Shown one piece after another: positions 26,439-33,979 of a stretch of 38,855 nt of DNA. The notes below the pieces were generated by a model. That model was not told the DNA's origin. It was given only the letters and a program-made list of their open reading frames with translations, and did not search any database. The stretch comes from PHAA01 sp964457945. GTDB lineage: Bacteria; Bacillota; Syntrophomonadia; Syntrophomonadales; Syntrophomonadaceae. The stretch's first letter is position 1. The number at the start of each line of letters is the position of its first letter. Made by a program: the position numbers and the translations under genes. Where the stretch lies: positions 1 to 38,855 of the forward strand of contig CAYWFX010000035.1 in assembly GCA_964457945.1 (NCBI GenBank), in the 5' to 3' direction.

Positions 26439-27653
26439 ATGGAAAATACGATTAAAGAGCGGGCTCAGAGCCAGATGGAGTTAATCGAGCGTGGGGTAGT
26501 TGAAATTCTGCCTCGGGAAGAGTTATTGAAAAAATTGGAGAAATCACTACGGGATGGTAAACCTTTACGGATCAAACTGGGTTTGGATCCAACCGCTCCC
26601 GACATTCATCTTGGGCATACGGTGGTTTTAAATAAATTGCGCCAATTCCAGGATCTGGGACATGAGGTTCATTTGATTATTGGGGACTTTACTGGCCGCA
26701 TTGGGGATCCTAGCGGGAAATCAGAAACTCGCAAACAGCTTAGCGAAGAAGAAATTATGGAGAATGCACGTACTTACCAGGAACAGATTTATAAAGTGCT
26801 GGATAAGGACAAGACTATTATGCACTTCAATAGTGAATGGCTAATGCCTCTAACGATGATTGATGTACTTAAGTTGGCGGGTAAATATACGGTGGCCAGG
26901 ATGATGGAGAGAGATGATTTTGAGAAACGCTACAAAGAAGGCCTGCCCATCGGTGTACATGAGTTTATGTATCCACTTATGCAGGGATATGATTCAGTAG
27001 CCTTACAGTCCGATGTAGAACTGGGCGGTACCGATCAGAAGTTTAACCTGCTGGTAGGCAGACATTTGTTAAAGGAATACGGTTTTGAACCGCAGGTAGC
27101 TTTAATGATGCCCATATTGGAGGGCACTGATGGTGTTCAGAAAATGAGCAAGAGCCTGGGGAACTACATTGGGGTTAATGATGCGCCATATGAGATGTTT
27201 GGCAAGACTATGTCTATAACCGATACCTTGATTTGTAGGTACTTTGAACTCCTTACTCGTGTACCTATTGCAGAAATCGAAGCAATGAGAAGTCAGATGA
27301 CTACCGGGGAATTAAACCCTCGGGATGCGAAAATGAGATTGGCGATAGAAATAATATCCACCTTCCATAGTCCTGAGAAAGCAGTTCAGGCTATGGAGAG
27401 ATTTAGACTGGTATATTCCCAGCGAGATATACCAGATGATATCCCTGAGATTAGGGTTAATGAAACCGAGGTATGGCTGCCCAAGTTCTTGAGTGAAAAT
27501 AATATAGTGGATTCTAGCACCGAAGGCAGGCGTATGATAAAACAAGGGGCAATAAAGGTTAATGGTGATAAATACGAAAAGGAAGAGATACGATTAGAGG
27601 CGGATATGGTTATCCAGGTCGGAAAGCGCAAATTTGTGAAGATTCTAATGTAA
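26439..27653 (+). CDS. tyrS: Tyrosine-tRNA ligase
   Basis: This 404-residue class I synthetase charges tRNA-Tyr. The HIGH-type motif is HLGHTVVL, the KMSKS loop is KMSKSLG, and an S4 RNA-binding domain closes the C-terminus (about 340-404). ATG 26439 is preceded by AAGGAGG; the frame opens earlier at 26385 but without a ribosome site. It is the last housekeeping gene before the accessory island, and the sequence just after its stop is rearranged, with no intact terminator of its own. Confidence 0.94.
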   Translation: MENTIKERAQSQMELIERGVVEILPREELLKKLEKSLRDGKPLRIKLGLDPTAPDIHLGHTVVLNKLRQFQDLGHEVHLIIGDFTGRIGDPSGKSETRKQLSEEEIMENARTYQEQIYKVLDKDKTIMHFNSEWLMPLTMIDVLKLAGKYTVARMMERDDFEKRYKEGLPIGVHEFMYPLMQGYDSVALQSDVELGGTDQKFNLLVGRHLLKEYGFEPQVALMMPILEGTDGVQKMSKSLGNYIGVNDAPYEMFGKTMSITDTLICRYFELLTRVPIAEIEAMRSQMTTGELNPRDAKMRLAIEIISTFHSPEKAVQAMERFRLVYSQRDIPDDIPEIRVNETEVWLPKFLSENNIVDSSTEGRRMIKQGAIKVNGDKYEKEEIRLEADMVIQVGKRKFVKILM

Positions 27654-28158
27654 CGATTAAAATGAAGAAGATGGGTAGGGGCCGTAACGAAAGCGCGTCA
27701 CCGCCACCGAACGGAAGCCCAGGACGAGGATGGGATACAATTATTCGCATACATAATGCTGTGGGGCGCGCCCCTTTTGTGCCAGATGGTTTGCGGTCAC
27801 GGGGAACAGCTATGTTCATATCCCCGAAGCTTGTTTTCATGGTCTTTTCGCTGTATCCATTACGGCTGTTGTCTGTCTGTCTGTTTGTTCCGATAGTCGT
27901 ACTTGTTGTATCCCAGCTCTTCGTCTAGTTCAGCTTCTAAGTCGTTTTCCAGAACAGTGCTGACCATTTCTTTGATAGTTCCTGTACGCCTGCCACGTCA
28001 TTGATCCCAGCGTCCTGCAGCAATTCCAACAGCTTTTTTCTTTGGGCTCTTCTTTCGGGGGTGATTCTTCTTTTCGCCATATTAAAACCTCCAAGTGATG
28101 CTCTTATTCTACATCTCTTGGAGGTCTACTTTACACAAATTATGAAACGGTCTCCGAC
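27654..28158 (-). mobile_element. IS256-family insertion sequence remnant (5' part)
   Basis: The minus strand from about 28158 carries the left end of an IS256-type element: a terminal region with TTTCATAATTTGTGTAAAG and a leader with TCTTGGAGG-type repeats, followed by the transposase start at 28080. The element is broken off at about 27793, and the DNA from there to tyrS is unrelated to the transposase. At 27678 lies GGGGCCGTAACGAAA, which recurs at 35867. Confidence 0.6.
27793..28080 (-). pseudogene. IS256-family transposase, truncated and frameshifted
   Basis: The fragment starts with ATG behind GGAGGT (MAKRRITPERRAQRKKLLEL). After a frameshift it continues as an AELDEELGYNKYDYRN block, and after another as KTSFGDMNIAVPRDR. 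These three blocks in this order are the N-terminal part of IS256-family transposases, which normally have about 400 residues. The catalytic DDE region is missing. Confidence 0.75.
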
Positions 28159-28191
28159 TCATTCCTTAAAACTAAAACATTTCGTAGTTTA

Positions 28192-29334
28192 TTAACATCG
28201 TAATTGATCAATAATGCCAGGTAACACCTCAAGCACATAATTCACATCATCAATAGTATTCTCTTCACCAAAGCTAAACCTTACCGCGGCTCTTGCCTGT
28301 TCATTCGAGAGCCCGATTGCTAAAAGAACGTGTGAAGCATCTGATGAGCCACAGGAGCAAGCTGATCCGCTGGAAACAGCAATACCTCGTTCATCTAACA
28401 ACCTAATTAGTATTAGATTGTTAACATTGTCAAAAGATAGATTTGCATTGCCGGGTAAACGTCTGAATAAATCTCCATTTACATTAACGCCAGGTATCTT
28501 TTCCATTATGCCCTTTACAAACTCATCCCTTAGATATTTTATTCTAATGCTTCGTTCATCTATATTATTCGTACCCAATTCTAATGCTGAGGCTAATCCG
28601 ATTATACCAGCAGTGTTTTCTGTGCCAGCTCTCCTATTTTGTTCTTGTGCCCCACCGAAAATAAATGGATTTATTTCTACACCACTTCTGACATAAAGAA
28701 CTGCTATACCTTTGGGCCCATAAAATTTGTGTGCTGATAAACTAAGTAAATCAAAATCATTTACAGTTAGGTCTATAGGGATATTGCCGACGGCCTGAAC
28801 CGCATCGGTGTGGAAATAGATATTGTTATGTTTGGCAATTCTATTAATCTCTTCAATTGGTTGAATCGTACCAATTTCATTGTTTGCATGCATAATCGAT
28901 ATAAGAATTGTCTGATCAGTAATAGAATTCTGTAAATCATCTAAGCTTATGATTCCCTGTTTATTAACCGGAAGATATGTCACTCTACACCCTTCTCTTT
29001 CCAGGTATTCACAAGTTCTTATAATTGAGTGATGTTCAATATTTGATGTTATTATATGGTTGCCTTTTCGGCTATTTGCTTGAGCAACACCCATTAATGC
29101 CCAGTTATTTGACTCTGATCCGCAAGATGTGAAATATATTTCATTTGCCGAACAATTTAATACTTTGGCAACCATTTCGCGGGCTCCATTGATTGCATAT
29201 TTACTAACTCGTCCTAGTAAATACGTACTCGAAGCATTACCAAAATAATTAGTAAAATAGGGTTTCATCCTCTCCATTACTTCCTCTTTAACATATGTGG
29301 TTGCAGAGTGATCCAAGTATATTAATTTATCCAT
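28192..29334 (-). CDS. Cysteine desulfurase, NifS/IscS type
   Basis: This 380-residue PLP enzyme takes sulfur from cysteine. The cofactor lysine is in LSAHKFYGPKG (Lys203). The catalytic cysteine is in SSGSACSCGSSDASHVLLAIGL-type active-site loop at Cys326, with an extra Cys328 next to it. The N-terminus YLDHSATTYV is typical. A glutaredoxin-like gene ends 13 bp before it, so the two are probably co-transcribed. No IscU, SufU or tRNA-thiolation partner is nearby. It may be an accessory copy carried by the island; the extra cysteine is worth noting. Start ATG is behind GAGGAGC. Confidence 0.92.
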   Translation of the reverse strand: MDKLIYLDHSATTYVKEEVMERMKPYFTNYFGNASSTYLLGRVSKYAINGAREMVAKVLNCSANEIYFTSCGSESNNWALMGVAQANSRKGNHIITSNIEHHSIIRTCEYLEREGCRVTYLPVNKQGIISLDDLQNSITDQTILISIMHANNEIGTIQPIEEINRIAKHNNIYFHTDAVQAVGNIPIDLTVNDFDLLSLSAHKFYGPKGIAVLYVRSGVEINPFIFGGAQEQNRRAGTENTAGIIGLASALELGTNNIDERSIRIKYLRDEFVKGIMEKIPGVNVNGDLFRRLPGNANLSFDNVNNLILIRLLDERGIAVSSGSACSCGSSDASHVLLAIGLSNEQARAAVRFSFGEENTIDDVNYVLEVLPGIIDQLRC

Positions 29335-29347
29335 TTTAATGCTCCTC

Positions 29348-29572
29348 TCATAAAAATCTGTCCCTTATTCGTTCCCAGTTTTGGAATGTGAGCACATAGT
29401 CGTCGATAATGACAACTGGAACAGTTCTAACCCCTTTTAACTTGAGTTCACTTAAAATAACCGCGTTATTTATATCTCTTTCCTCAAAGTCGATTCCATA
29501 ATTAATAAGACAACGTCTGGCAATATCACAGTGCCAACATGAAGAATTTACATATAAAATAACTTTTTGCAT
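29348..29572 (-). CDS. Glutaredoxin/NrdH-like redox protein
   Basis: This 74-residue thioredoxin-fold protein has a CWHC active site in NSSCWHCDIAR and the cis-proline in RTVPVVIID. This is the size and layout of NrdH/glutaredoxin-like proteins. The ATG at 29572 follows CGGGGTG; a GTG two codons upstream is possible. It sits 13 bp before the cysteine desulfurase on the same strand and may reduce or accept persulfide from it. CWHC is unusual among glutaredoxins (commonly CPYC or CVQC), so redox potential is not predictable. Confidence 0.8.
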   Translation of the reverse strand: MQKVILYVNSSCWHCDIARRCLINYGIDFEERDINNAVILSELKLKGVRTVPVVIIDDYVLTFQNWERIRDRFL

Positions 29573-29927
29573 TATCACACCCCGAATTCCTTATTTGTAC
29601 ATATAAAATGCCGCCACTTTGTCTTTCAAATATCAAAGAGAATATGAAAGAATAATTAGCAACCATATACACAGGTATTTTATAAATAAATTCATCTTGA
29701 GAAAAATATCCAATTGAAGCCTCCCGTGATTGGTGTGGACAGGATAAATTTCGAGGGGATCCAGTTCTCAAAGGGATGCGTTCCGCCAAATTACAATAGA
29801 ACTCCAATACAAGAACAGCAAACAAGAGATACCTTCTATGTATTTCAAATTTAAGTTGAAGAAAGTTGCATTATGGTTCAGCCTTATCTCTTTTATTTAA
29901 AAAATCAAAAGAGAAAGAGGTTATGAA
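29573..29927. other. Divergent promoter region between grx-nifS and the protease
   Basis: I see no convincing gene here. TCTCTTTT at about 29886 and AAAAGAGA at about 29907 form an 8-bp inverted repeat just before the protease ribosome site (AGAAAGAGG), where a regulator or RNA fold could act on protease expression. The rest is AT-rich. Confidence 0.4.
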
Positions 29928-30827
29928 ATGAACCAAATCAAATTGTTCCCATTTGAGGCCAACCAGATTCAGAATAAGGCAGAGGAAATCCCTTACGGTA
30001 TAAATCTGACAAAAGCACCGGAAATGTGGGAAAGAGGTGAAAAGGGTCAAGGTGTTGTTGTTGCGGTATTAGATACAGGATGTCAAATAGACCATCCTGA
30101 TTTAGTAGGACGTATAATTGGGGGAAAGAATTTTGCTGTAGAAGACGGTGAACCTAAAAGTGACTTTTCTGATAATCATCATCACGGAACCCACGTATCA
30201 GGAATAATTGCAGCAAATATCAATGGAACTGGTGTAGTCGGTATGGCTCCCGAAGCTAAGCTACTTGTTTTGAAAGTGCTTTCTAAAAACGGAATAGGCA
30301 GTTACGATGCCTTGATTAAGGCAATTAATTATGCAACCTTGTGGCGAGGACAGCACAATGAAAGAGTACGTGTTATTAACATGTCTCTGGGTGGTAACAA
30401 AGACGATCCCGAACTGCACAAAGCTATTAAACTAGCGGCTGAAAACGAAATCCTAATAGTTTGCGCCGCTGGTAATTCAGGTGACGGCAATCAAAATACA
30501 GATGAAATTATGTATCCTGGTTACTATGACGAGGTCATAGAAGTTGGGGCTGTAGGCTTGAATAAGGAAATTGCATATTTCACTAATTCAAATAAAGAAC
30601 TAGACATATTTGCCCCAGGGGTCAATATATTATCCACATACCCAATAAATCTATACGCCTCCCTTTCAGGAACATCAATGGCTGCACCTCATGTATCTGG
30701 TGCTGCTGCATTGATTATACATGAGTGTGAAAAAAAGTCAGAAATAATTATGACTAGAACCGAGATACTTGATGAGGTTTTTAATAGATCAATTAATAAT
30801 AGTGGCTTTAGATTTTTATCTCTTTAA
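29928..30827 (+). CDS. Intracellular subtilisin-type serine protease (S8)
   Basis: This 299-residue S8 protease has Asp49 (AVLDTGCQIDHPDL), His86 (HHHGTHVSG), Asn183 (CAAGNSGDG) and Ser250 (SGTSMAAPHVSG). It has no signal peptide. The N-terminus MNQIKLFPFEANQ matches the short pro-segment of Bacillus intracellular subtilisins (IspA), whose LIPY-type motif blocks the active site until it is clipped; here the motif is LFPF. Resemblance to IspA runs along the whole chain (for example PEMWERGEKGQGVVVAVLDTGC). It is followed 170 bp later by the decayed phospholipase-like copy, so the two may have been functionally linked. ATG behind GAAAGAGG. Confidence 0.9.
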   Translation: MNQIKLFPFEANQIQNKAEEIPYGINLTKAPEMWERGEKGQGVVVAVLDTGCQIDHPDLVGRIIGGKNFAVEDGEPKSDFSDNHHHGTHVSGIIAANINGTGVVGMAPEAKLLVLKVLSKNGIGSYDALIKAINYATLWRGQHNERVRVINMSLGGNKDDPELHKAIKLAAENEILIVCAAGNSGDGNQNTDEIMYPGYYDEVIEVGAVGLNKEIAYFTNSNKELDIFAPGVNILSTYPINLYASLSGTSMAAPHVSGAAALIIHECEKKSEIIMTRTEILDEVFNRSINNSGFRFLSL

Positions 30828-30880
30828 TAAAATTAATAATTCAAGGCCTTATACCCGGCAGTTGAGTTGATCAAGAAAAT

Positions 30881-31250
30881 AATTCGTCCTGATGGTTGCG
30901 TTTTTCAGTCCCAATTCTATTTTAAACATAGAGACAAACAGTTAGTTGAAATGAATTCTTACTTGTCTCAAATAATAATGAAATGGGGGATCTGACGTGT
31001 CAATTCGGTTGACAGAGCTTGAAGGGCAGGAGTTGCAAACGTTTATTAGAAAGGTGGAACAGGACTGTCTTAATGAGGGGAATGATGCTAAAGCAAAAAT
31101 TGGTGTCATCTGACTGCAAGGTAATGGACGCTTCCCAAGGTGAGTATGAAGAAACAAAAATCACGTCTGCTATCCTTGCAGTTTGAAGTAATAGCAACTC
31201 TTGTCGATGAAGTGGACGGACAGAAAGTTCTTAAATTCTTTGGAGTGCCC
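30881..31250 (+). repeat. Partial duplicate of 35072-35500
   Basis: This stretch repeats the leader and first part of the phospholipase-like gene found at 35072. The 116-bp leader keeps its length and nearly all bases, including the GAGACAA/TTGTCTC hairpin, while the coding part has small deletions. The two copies lie 4.2 kb apart in the same direction. Confidence 0.9.
30997..31250 (+). pseudogene. Decayed copy of the phospholipase A2-like gene
   Basis: Starting with GTG, the first residues (SIRLTELEGQELQ) match the intact protein at 35189. An 8-bp deletion shifts the frame near residue 23, a 3-bp loss and a larger deletion of about 40 bp follow, and the copy ends at the equivalent of residue 100, so the whole cysteine-rich catalytic part is gone. 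Loss of the toxic half with retention of the leader suggests relaxed or reversed selection after duplication. Confidence 0.85.
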
Positions 31251-31388
31251 TTTCCATGAGGACCCAAATAGTTAAAACGTGACGTTGGAGTTGTTAATGC
31301 CACATAATATTTCCTCCCCAATACGGGAAGAGTTTTTTTCTCTATTTATCAGCAGAAGTGACAATTTGAGCGCTATCATCCAGGATTT
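31251..31388. other. Short gap, no gene
   Basis: There is no gene here. A weak stem with a TTTTTTT run at about 31331 could be a plus-strand terminator left from the lost 3' end of the duplicated gene. Confidence 0.25.
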
Positions 31389-31739
31389 CTAGGGAAATCC
31401 CACGATAAATCTTAAAAAGAGAATGAATCCCAAGACGAGAGAGATAAGTAATGAAAAGCCACTTATCAAAAAACATCTTAATAATGACTTATTTTGAGCT
31501 ATATAAGCAGAATGGTTAAATAGAATCAGCAAAATACTGCTAGTAATACTTGCGCCTATAAGCAGAAGTAAGTATTTTCGCTGCGAAGCATAATATGCCA
31601 CTCCACTTGCCAATACTAAAAATGTGACTGAAGGTAAAAATAAAATCATCCATTTTCTTCTTTGTCTATATAACAAAATAACATTAATGCTAATAGTAAT
31701 AAAAGCAATAGGAATCAATAGAATTAAAAAATTATTCAA
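31389..31739 (-). CDS. Small four-helix membrane protein (116 aa)
   Basis: Almost the whole protein is hydrophobic, forming about four membrane segments separated by short basic loops (YRQRRK, ASQRKY, AQNKSLLR). It starts with TTG behind GAGGAG at good spacing. No family is recognised. It lies between the decayed phospholipase copy and transposon remnants, and may be a cargo gene such as an immunity-type protein, since small multi-pass proteins next to bacteriocin loci often have that role; this is only a possibility. Confidence 0.6.
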   Translation of the reverse strand: MNNFLILLIPIAFITISINVILLYRQRRKWMILFLPSVTFLVLASGVAYYASQRKYLLLLIGASITSSILLILFNHSAYIAQNKSLLRCFLISGFSLLISLVLGFILFLRFIVGFP

Positions 31740-32091
31740 ATTATTGAACTCCTCTTCACTTAAACTTTGCTATCCCCGAGTAATTTCTTACCACTATTAC
31801 AATATTATAACATTTTATTAGATTGAATAAAGTATTTCTTTATAAGAAAGCCAAGATTCCATCCATGTAGTTAAATGTTAAGTATATTTATTAATTATAC
31901 GTTTAAGTATTAGGAATTATAACAACAAGGGGTCGCGTCCGCAAATCCCAAATTTCGTACGCTTAGCACAATAAGGGGGCCCTATTTGGCATGTCCCCCT
32001 TATGAGTTAATCATCACTTAACCAGCATAGCTGTCATAGACAGCAAAGTAATCCGGATCAACGGTGGGCTTAACGTGCACTTTACTTCAAA
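31740..32091. other. AT-rich gap with a GC-rich hairpin
   Basis: A perfect 8-bp stem, TAAGGGGG with CCCCCTTA, is at 31972-32002. The sequence from about 31925 to 32090 is less AT-rich than its left side and may be the end of the IS21-type remnant. No gene is seen. Confidence 0.35.
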
Positions 32092-32599
32092 TTATACAGT
32101 GACCCCTGCTACGGCAACTGAGAGATTATCAAACCAGATAACAGCCGGCACCTGTTTCATGTACTCAAATATTGCCATCATGCCGGTAAACAGGCACTCC
32201 TGGTTTTCACCTTTGAGCAACCGCGGATAGCCGCCGTTGCTGTAGGGGAAAGAGACAACCAGCTCATGCCCCTCGAATTTTTGCCCTTTCTCGTAAAAGA
32301 CTACATCTCCAATATCAACCTGGGCTTCTCCCGGGGGATGATCCAGGGGTAAATAGCCTTCAACAACTCCATAGATTTCTTTCTTTTTGGCTGCCACATA
32401 AGCTCGGACTGTACGCGCTGAAACATCGAAGCTGTCACGGTATATCTCTTCCACTCTTTCTTCTTTCAGGTTCATTAAAGTCCGATTTCTCTATGTACTT
32501 CTTGACAGTGCGGAAATCGTGACCGGTTTCTTGGGCAATGGACCTTATTGATTTACCTTTATCAAAACGCTCTTTTTTGATATGCTTTATCTGAATCAT
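32092..32599 (-). pseudogene. IS21-family IstA transposase remnant
   Basis: The minus strand begins MIQIKHIKKERFDKGKSIRSIAQ, the helix-turn-helix start of IS21-type IstA. It then loses frame near 32440 and has an internal deletion before ARTVRAYVAAKKKEIYG, DHPPGEAQVDIGD and VSFPYSNGGYPRLLKGENQECLFTG-type blocks, which belong to the start of the catalytic core. It ends at IWFDNLSVAV, before the rest of the DDE domain. IstB is not found next to it. Confidence 0.8.
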
Positions 32600-32936
32600 C
32601 GTCAACACCCTTTCTGCTATCCCCCTTTGCATGTATTTGCTGTACACAAAAAAGGATAGTGGATTTCCCGGGTGCTAGCGATGTGTTTTTTCCCAATTCA
32701 CCGCTGTATTTTTATTTTGCCAAAAACAAACAGAAGGGAACCATAATAAAATTAGACATATAAGGGGTTTCGCCAACATTATGCGGATTTCATACGCTAA
32801 GGAAGTTTTCGAGGAGAAAAAGCCGAAATCCTATACGCTAAGGATTGACGACTTTATTTATATCTTGAAGCGGGCGCAACGATACTCGCCCAGAAGGTTT
32901 ATGTGTTCCCAATTTTCTAACATTATCCCCAAAATA
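32600..32936. other. Gap with a possible small coding remnant
   Basis: A plus-strand frame from ATG 32781 (RISYAKEVFEEKKPKSY, then IDDFIYILKRAQRYSPRRF) looks protein-like up to about 32900, but has no good ribosome site and then runs antisense into the holin-like gene. The phrase ATACGCTAAGGA occurs twice in it (about 32791 and 32832). I read it as a remnant of unknown origin. Confidence 0.3.
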
Positions 32937-33173
32937 TCATTTCTTGTTAAATTTACTCTGGTTAGCTTTAATCTCTTCAATATCGAGTTTTATATTCTCA
33001 AGCAAATTTAAATTTCTAATTAGACCATTGATGATTACCTGGTACTTTGCTTCTCTCTCTTCTTGGCACAAATCCCGTATTTCCTGAGCTTTTATGATAT
33101 AGAAAATTAAAAAAATAGACACTCCTGCCCATAATCCCTGGGACAGAGCAACTTTAATAAGTTCACTTTCCAT
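32937..33173 (-). CDS. BhlA/UviB-family holin-like protein
   Basis: This 78-residue protein has a very short exterior N-terminus, one membrane segment (GLWAGVSIFLIFYIIKA) and a charged helical tail with a conserved IKLDIEEIK-type ending. This is the layout of BhlA and of clostridial UviB, small proteins encoded beside bacteriocin or toxin genes and thought to form pores that release them. It begins inside the last codons of the sigma-factor gene (11-bp overlap) with AAGGGGGG as ribosome site. The sigma/holin pair mirrors uviA-uviB of the Clostridium perfringens bacteriocin plasmid. The family call is by resemblance. Confidence 0.78.
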   Translation of the reverse strand: MESELIKVALSQGLWAGVSIFLIFYIIKAQEIRDLCQEEREAKYQVIINGLIRNLNLLENIKLDIEEIKANQSKFNKK

Positions 33174-33669
33174 TATACGCCCCCCTTCCCAATAACAGCT
33201 TTAATCTCTTCAATGCGGCTTTTTCCGTTTTGTTTACAGCTTGTCTGCTTATATGTAATGCGGTTGCTATCTCCGAATTTGAATAACCAACATAATAGCG
33301 CAAATAAACGATATATCTCTGATTCCTGGTTAACCGATTTATTGCATTTCTGATATCTATTTGAGATTCAATGTCCCATTCTATTCTTTGCGATGCATTT
33401 ATTTCACAAGTAATTATTTCACTTTTTACTAAGCGTTGTCTCTTCTTGGAAAGTGCAATATATTCATGTTTCAAAGATTTGGCTACATAACCTACGGTAG
33501 TTGCCTGGTTGCCTGTCTGAGGTATTTTTCGGGCTATTTTGGTCATTGCCAATACCAAATCGCCTTCCGCATCGCTATAATCTAACATCCGGGAGTATTT
33601 CTTTATCAAAGGATTAAATCTTATTATTGTTTCTAAAATTGAATCCTCATCACTGTCAACCATATTCAT
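33163..33669 (-). CDS. Sigma-70-family factor, UviA/TcdR-like
   Basis: This 168-residue protein has an N-terminal region-2-like part (IIRFNPLIKKYSRMLDYSDAEG) and a C-terminal region 4 with a helix-turn-helix (LTRNQRYIVYLRYY, then NSEIATALHISRQAVNKTEK). There is no region 3, and the length fits the small clostridial sigma factors TcdR, BotR, TetR-type and UviA that switch on toxin or bacteriocin genes. AAAAGGAGT precedes the ATG. It is coupled to the holin-like gene. The likely targets are its own operon and nearby effector genes; no promoter consensus could be checked. Confidence 0.78.
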   Translation of the reverse strand: MNMVDSDEDSILETIIRFNPLIKKYSRMLDYSDAEGDLVLAMTKIARKIPQTGNQATTVGYVAKSLKHEYIALSKKRQRLVKSEIITCEINASQRIEWDIESQIDIRNAINRLTRNQRYIVYLRYYVGYSNSEIATALHISRQAVNKTEKAALKRLKLLLGRGAYNGK

Positions 33670-33714
33670 AATGATAACTCCTTTTTAAAGTAAAAAAGGA
33701 ATAATTAGTAAATT

Positions 33715-33739
33715 TGTCAACCGTGTATTCAGGATACGG
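33715..33739 (-). promoter_or_regulatory. Possible operator and -35 of the sigma-factor operon
   Basis: On the minus strand a perfect TTGACA lies 46 bp before the sigma-factor start codon, but no good -10 follows at 17 bp. Directly upstream is the imperfect palindrome CCGTGTATTCAGGATACGG (33721-33739), a likely protein-binding site. It does not match the clostridial LexA box. Confidence 0.35.
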
Positions 33740-33757
33740 ATGAAAATGAAAATATTT

Positions 33758-33979
33758 TTAATTAGGGTTTGCCCCATAGAGGAGGCAATGAGTACAGACC
33801 TTGTTCACCATTCTGGCCGCTCTGCTGGAAAACTTGAAGATCTCGTCCACCGCACTATCAGAAAAGATATCATGGTCGGAACCGGCATAAGCCAGGTGGC
33901 TTTTCACGTACTCGCCAACCCGAGCACGATCCAGTTGCGGTAATTTGCACTGGAGATCGATCCGCTGCCTAATGGCCAA
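33758..33979 (-). pseudogene. ExeA-type AAA ATPase remnant from a transposon
   Basis: The 73 codons encode AIRQRIDLQCKLPQLDRARV, EYVKSHLAYAG and SDSAVDEIFKFSSRAARMVN-type blocks, which form the C-terminal part of ExeA-like AAA ATPases carried by transposons next to a DDE transposase. The Walker motifs upstream are missing and no transposase partner remains. It marks another decayed element in the island. Confidence 0.7.

Noticed and set aside
27662..27928. 88-residue plus-strand frame after tyrS
   Set aside because: It is antisense to the IS256 transposase remnant and has no family resemblance.
29526..29825. 99-residue minus-strand frame upstream of the glutaredoxin-like gene
   Set aside because: It overlaps that gene in another frame, lacks a ribosome site and looks like chance.
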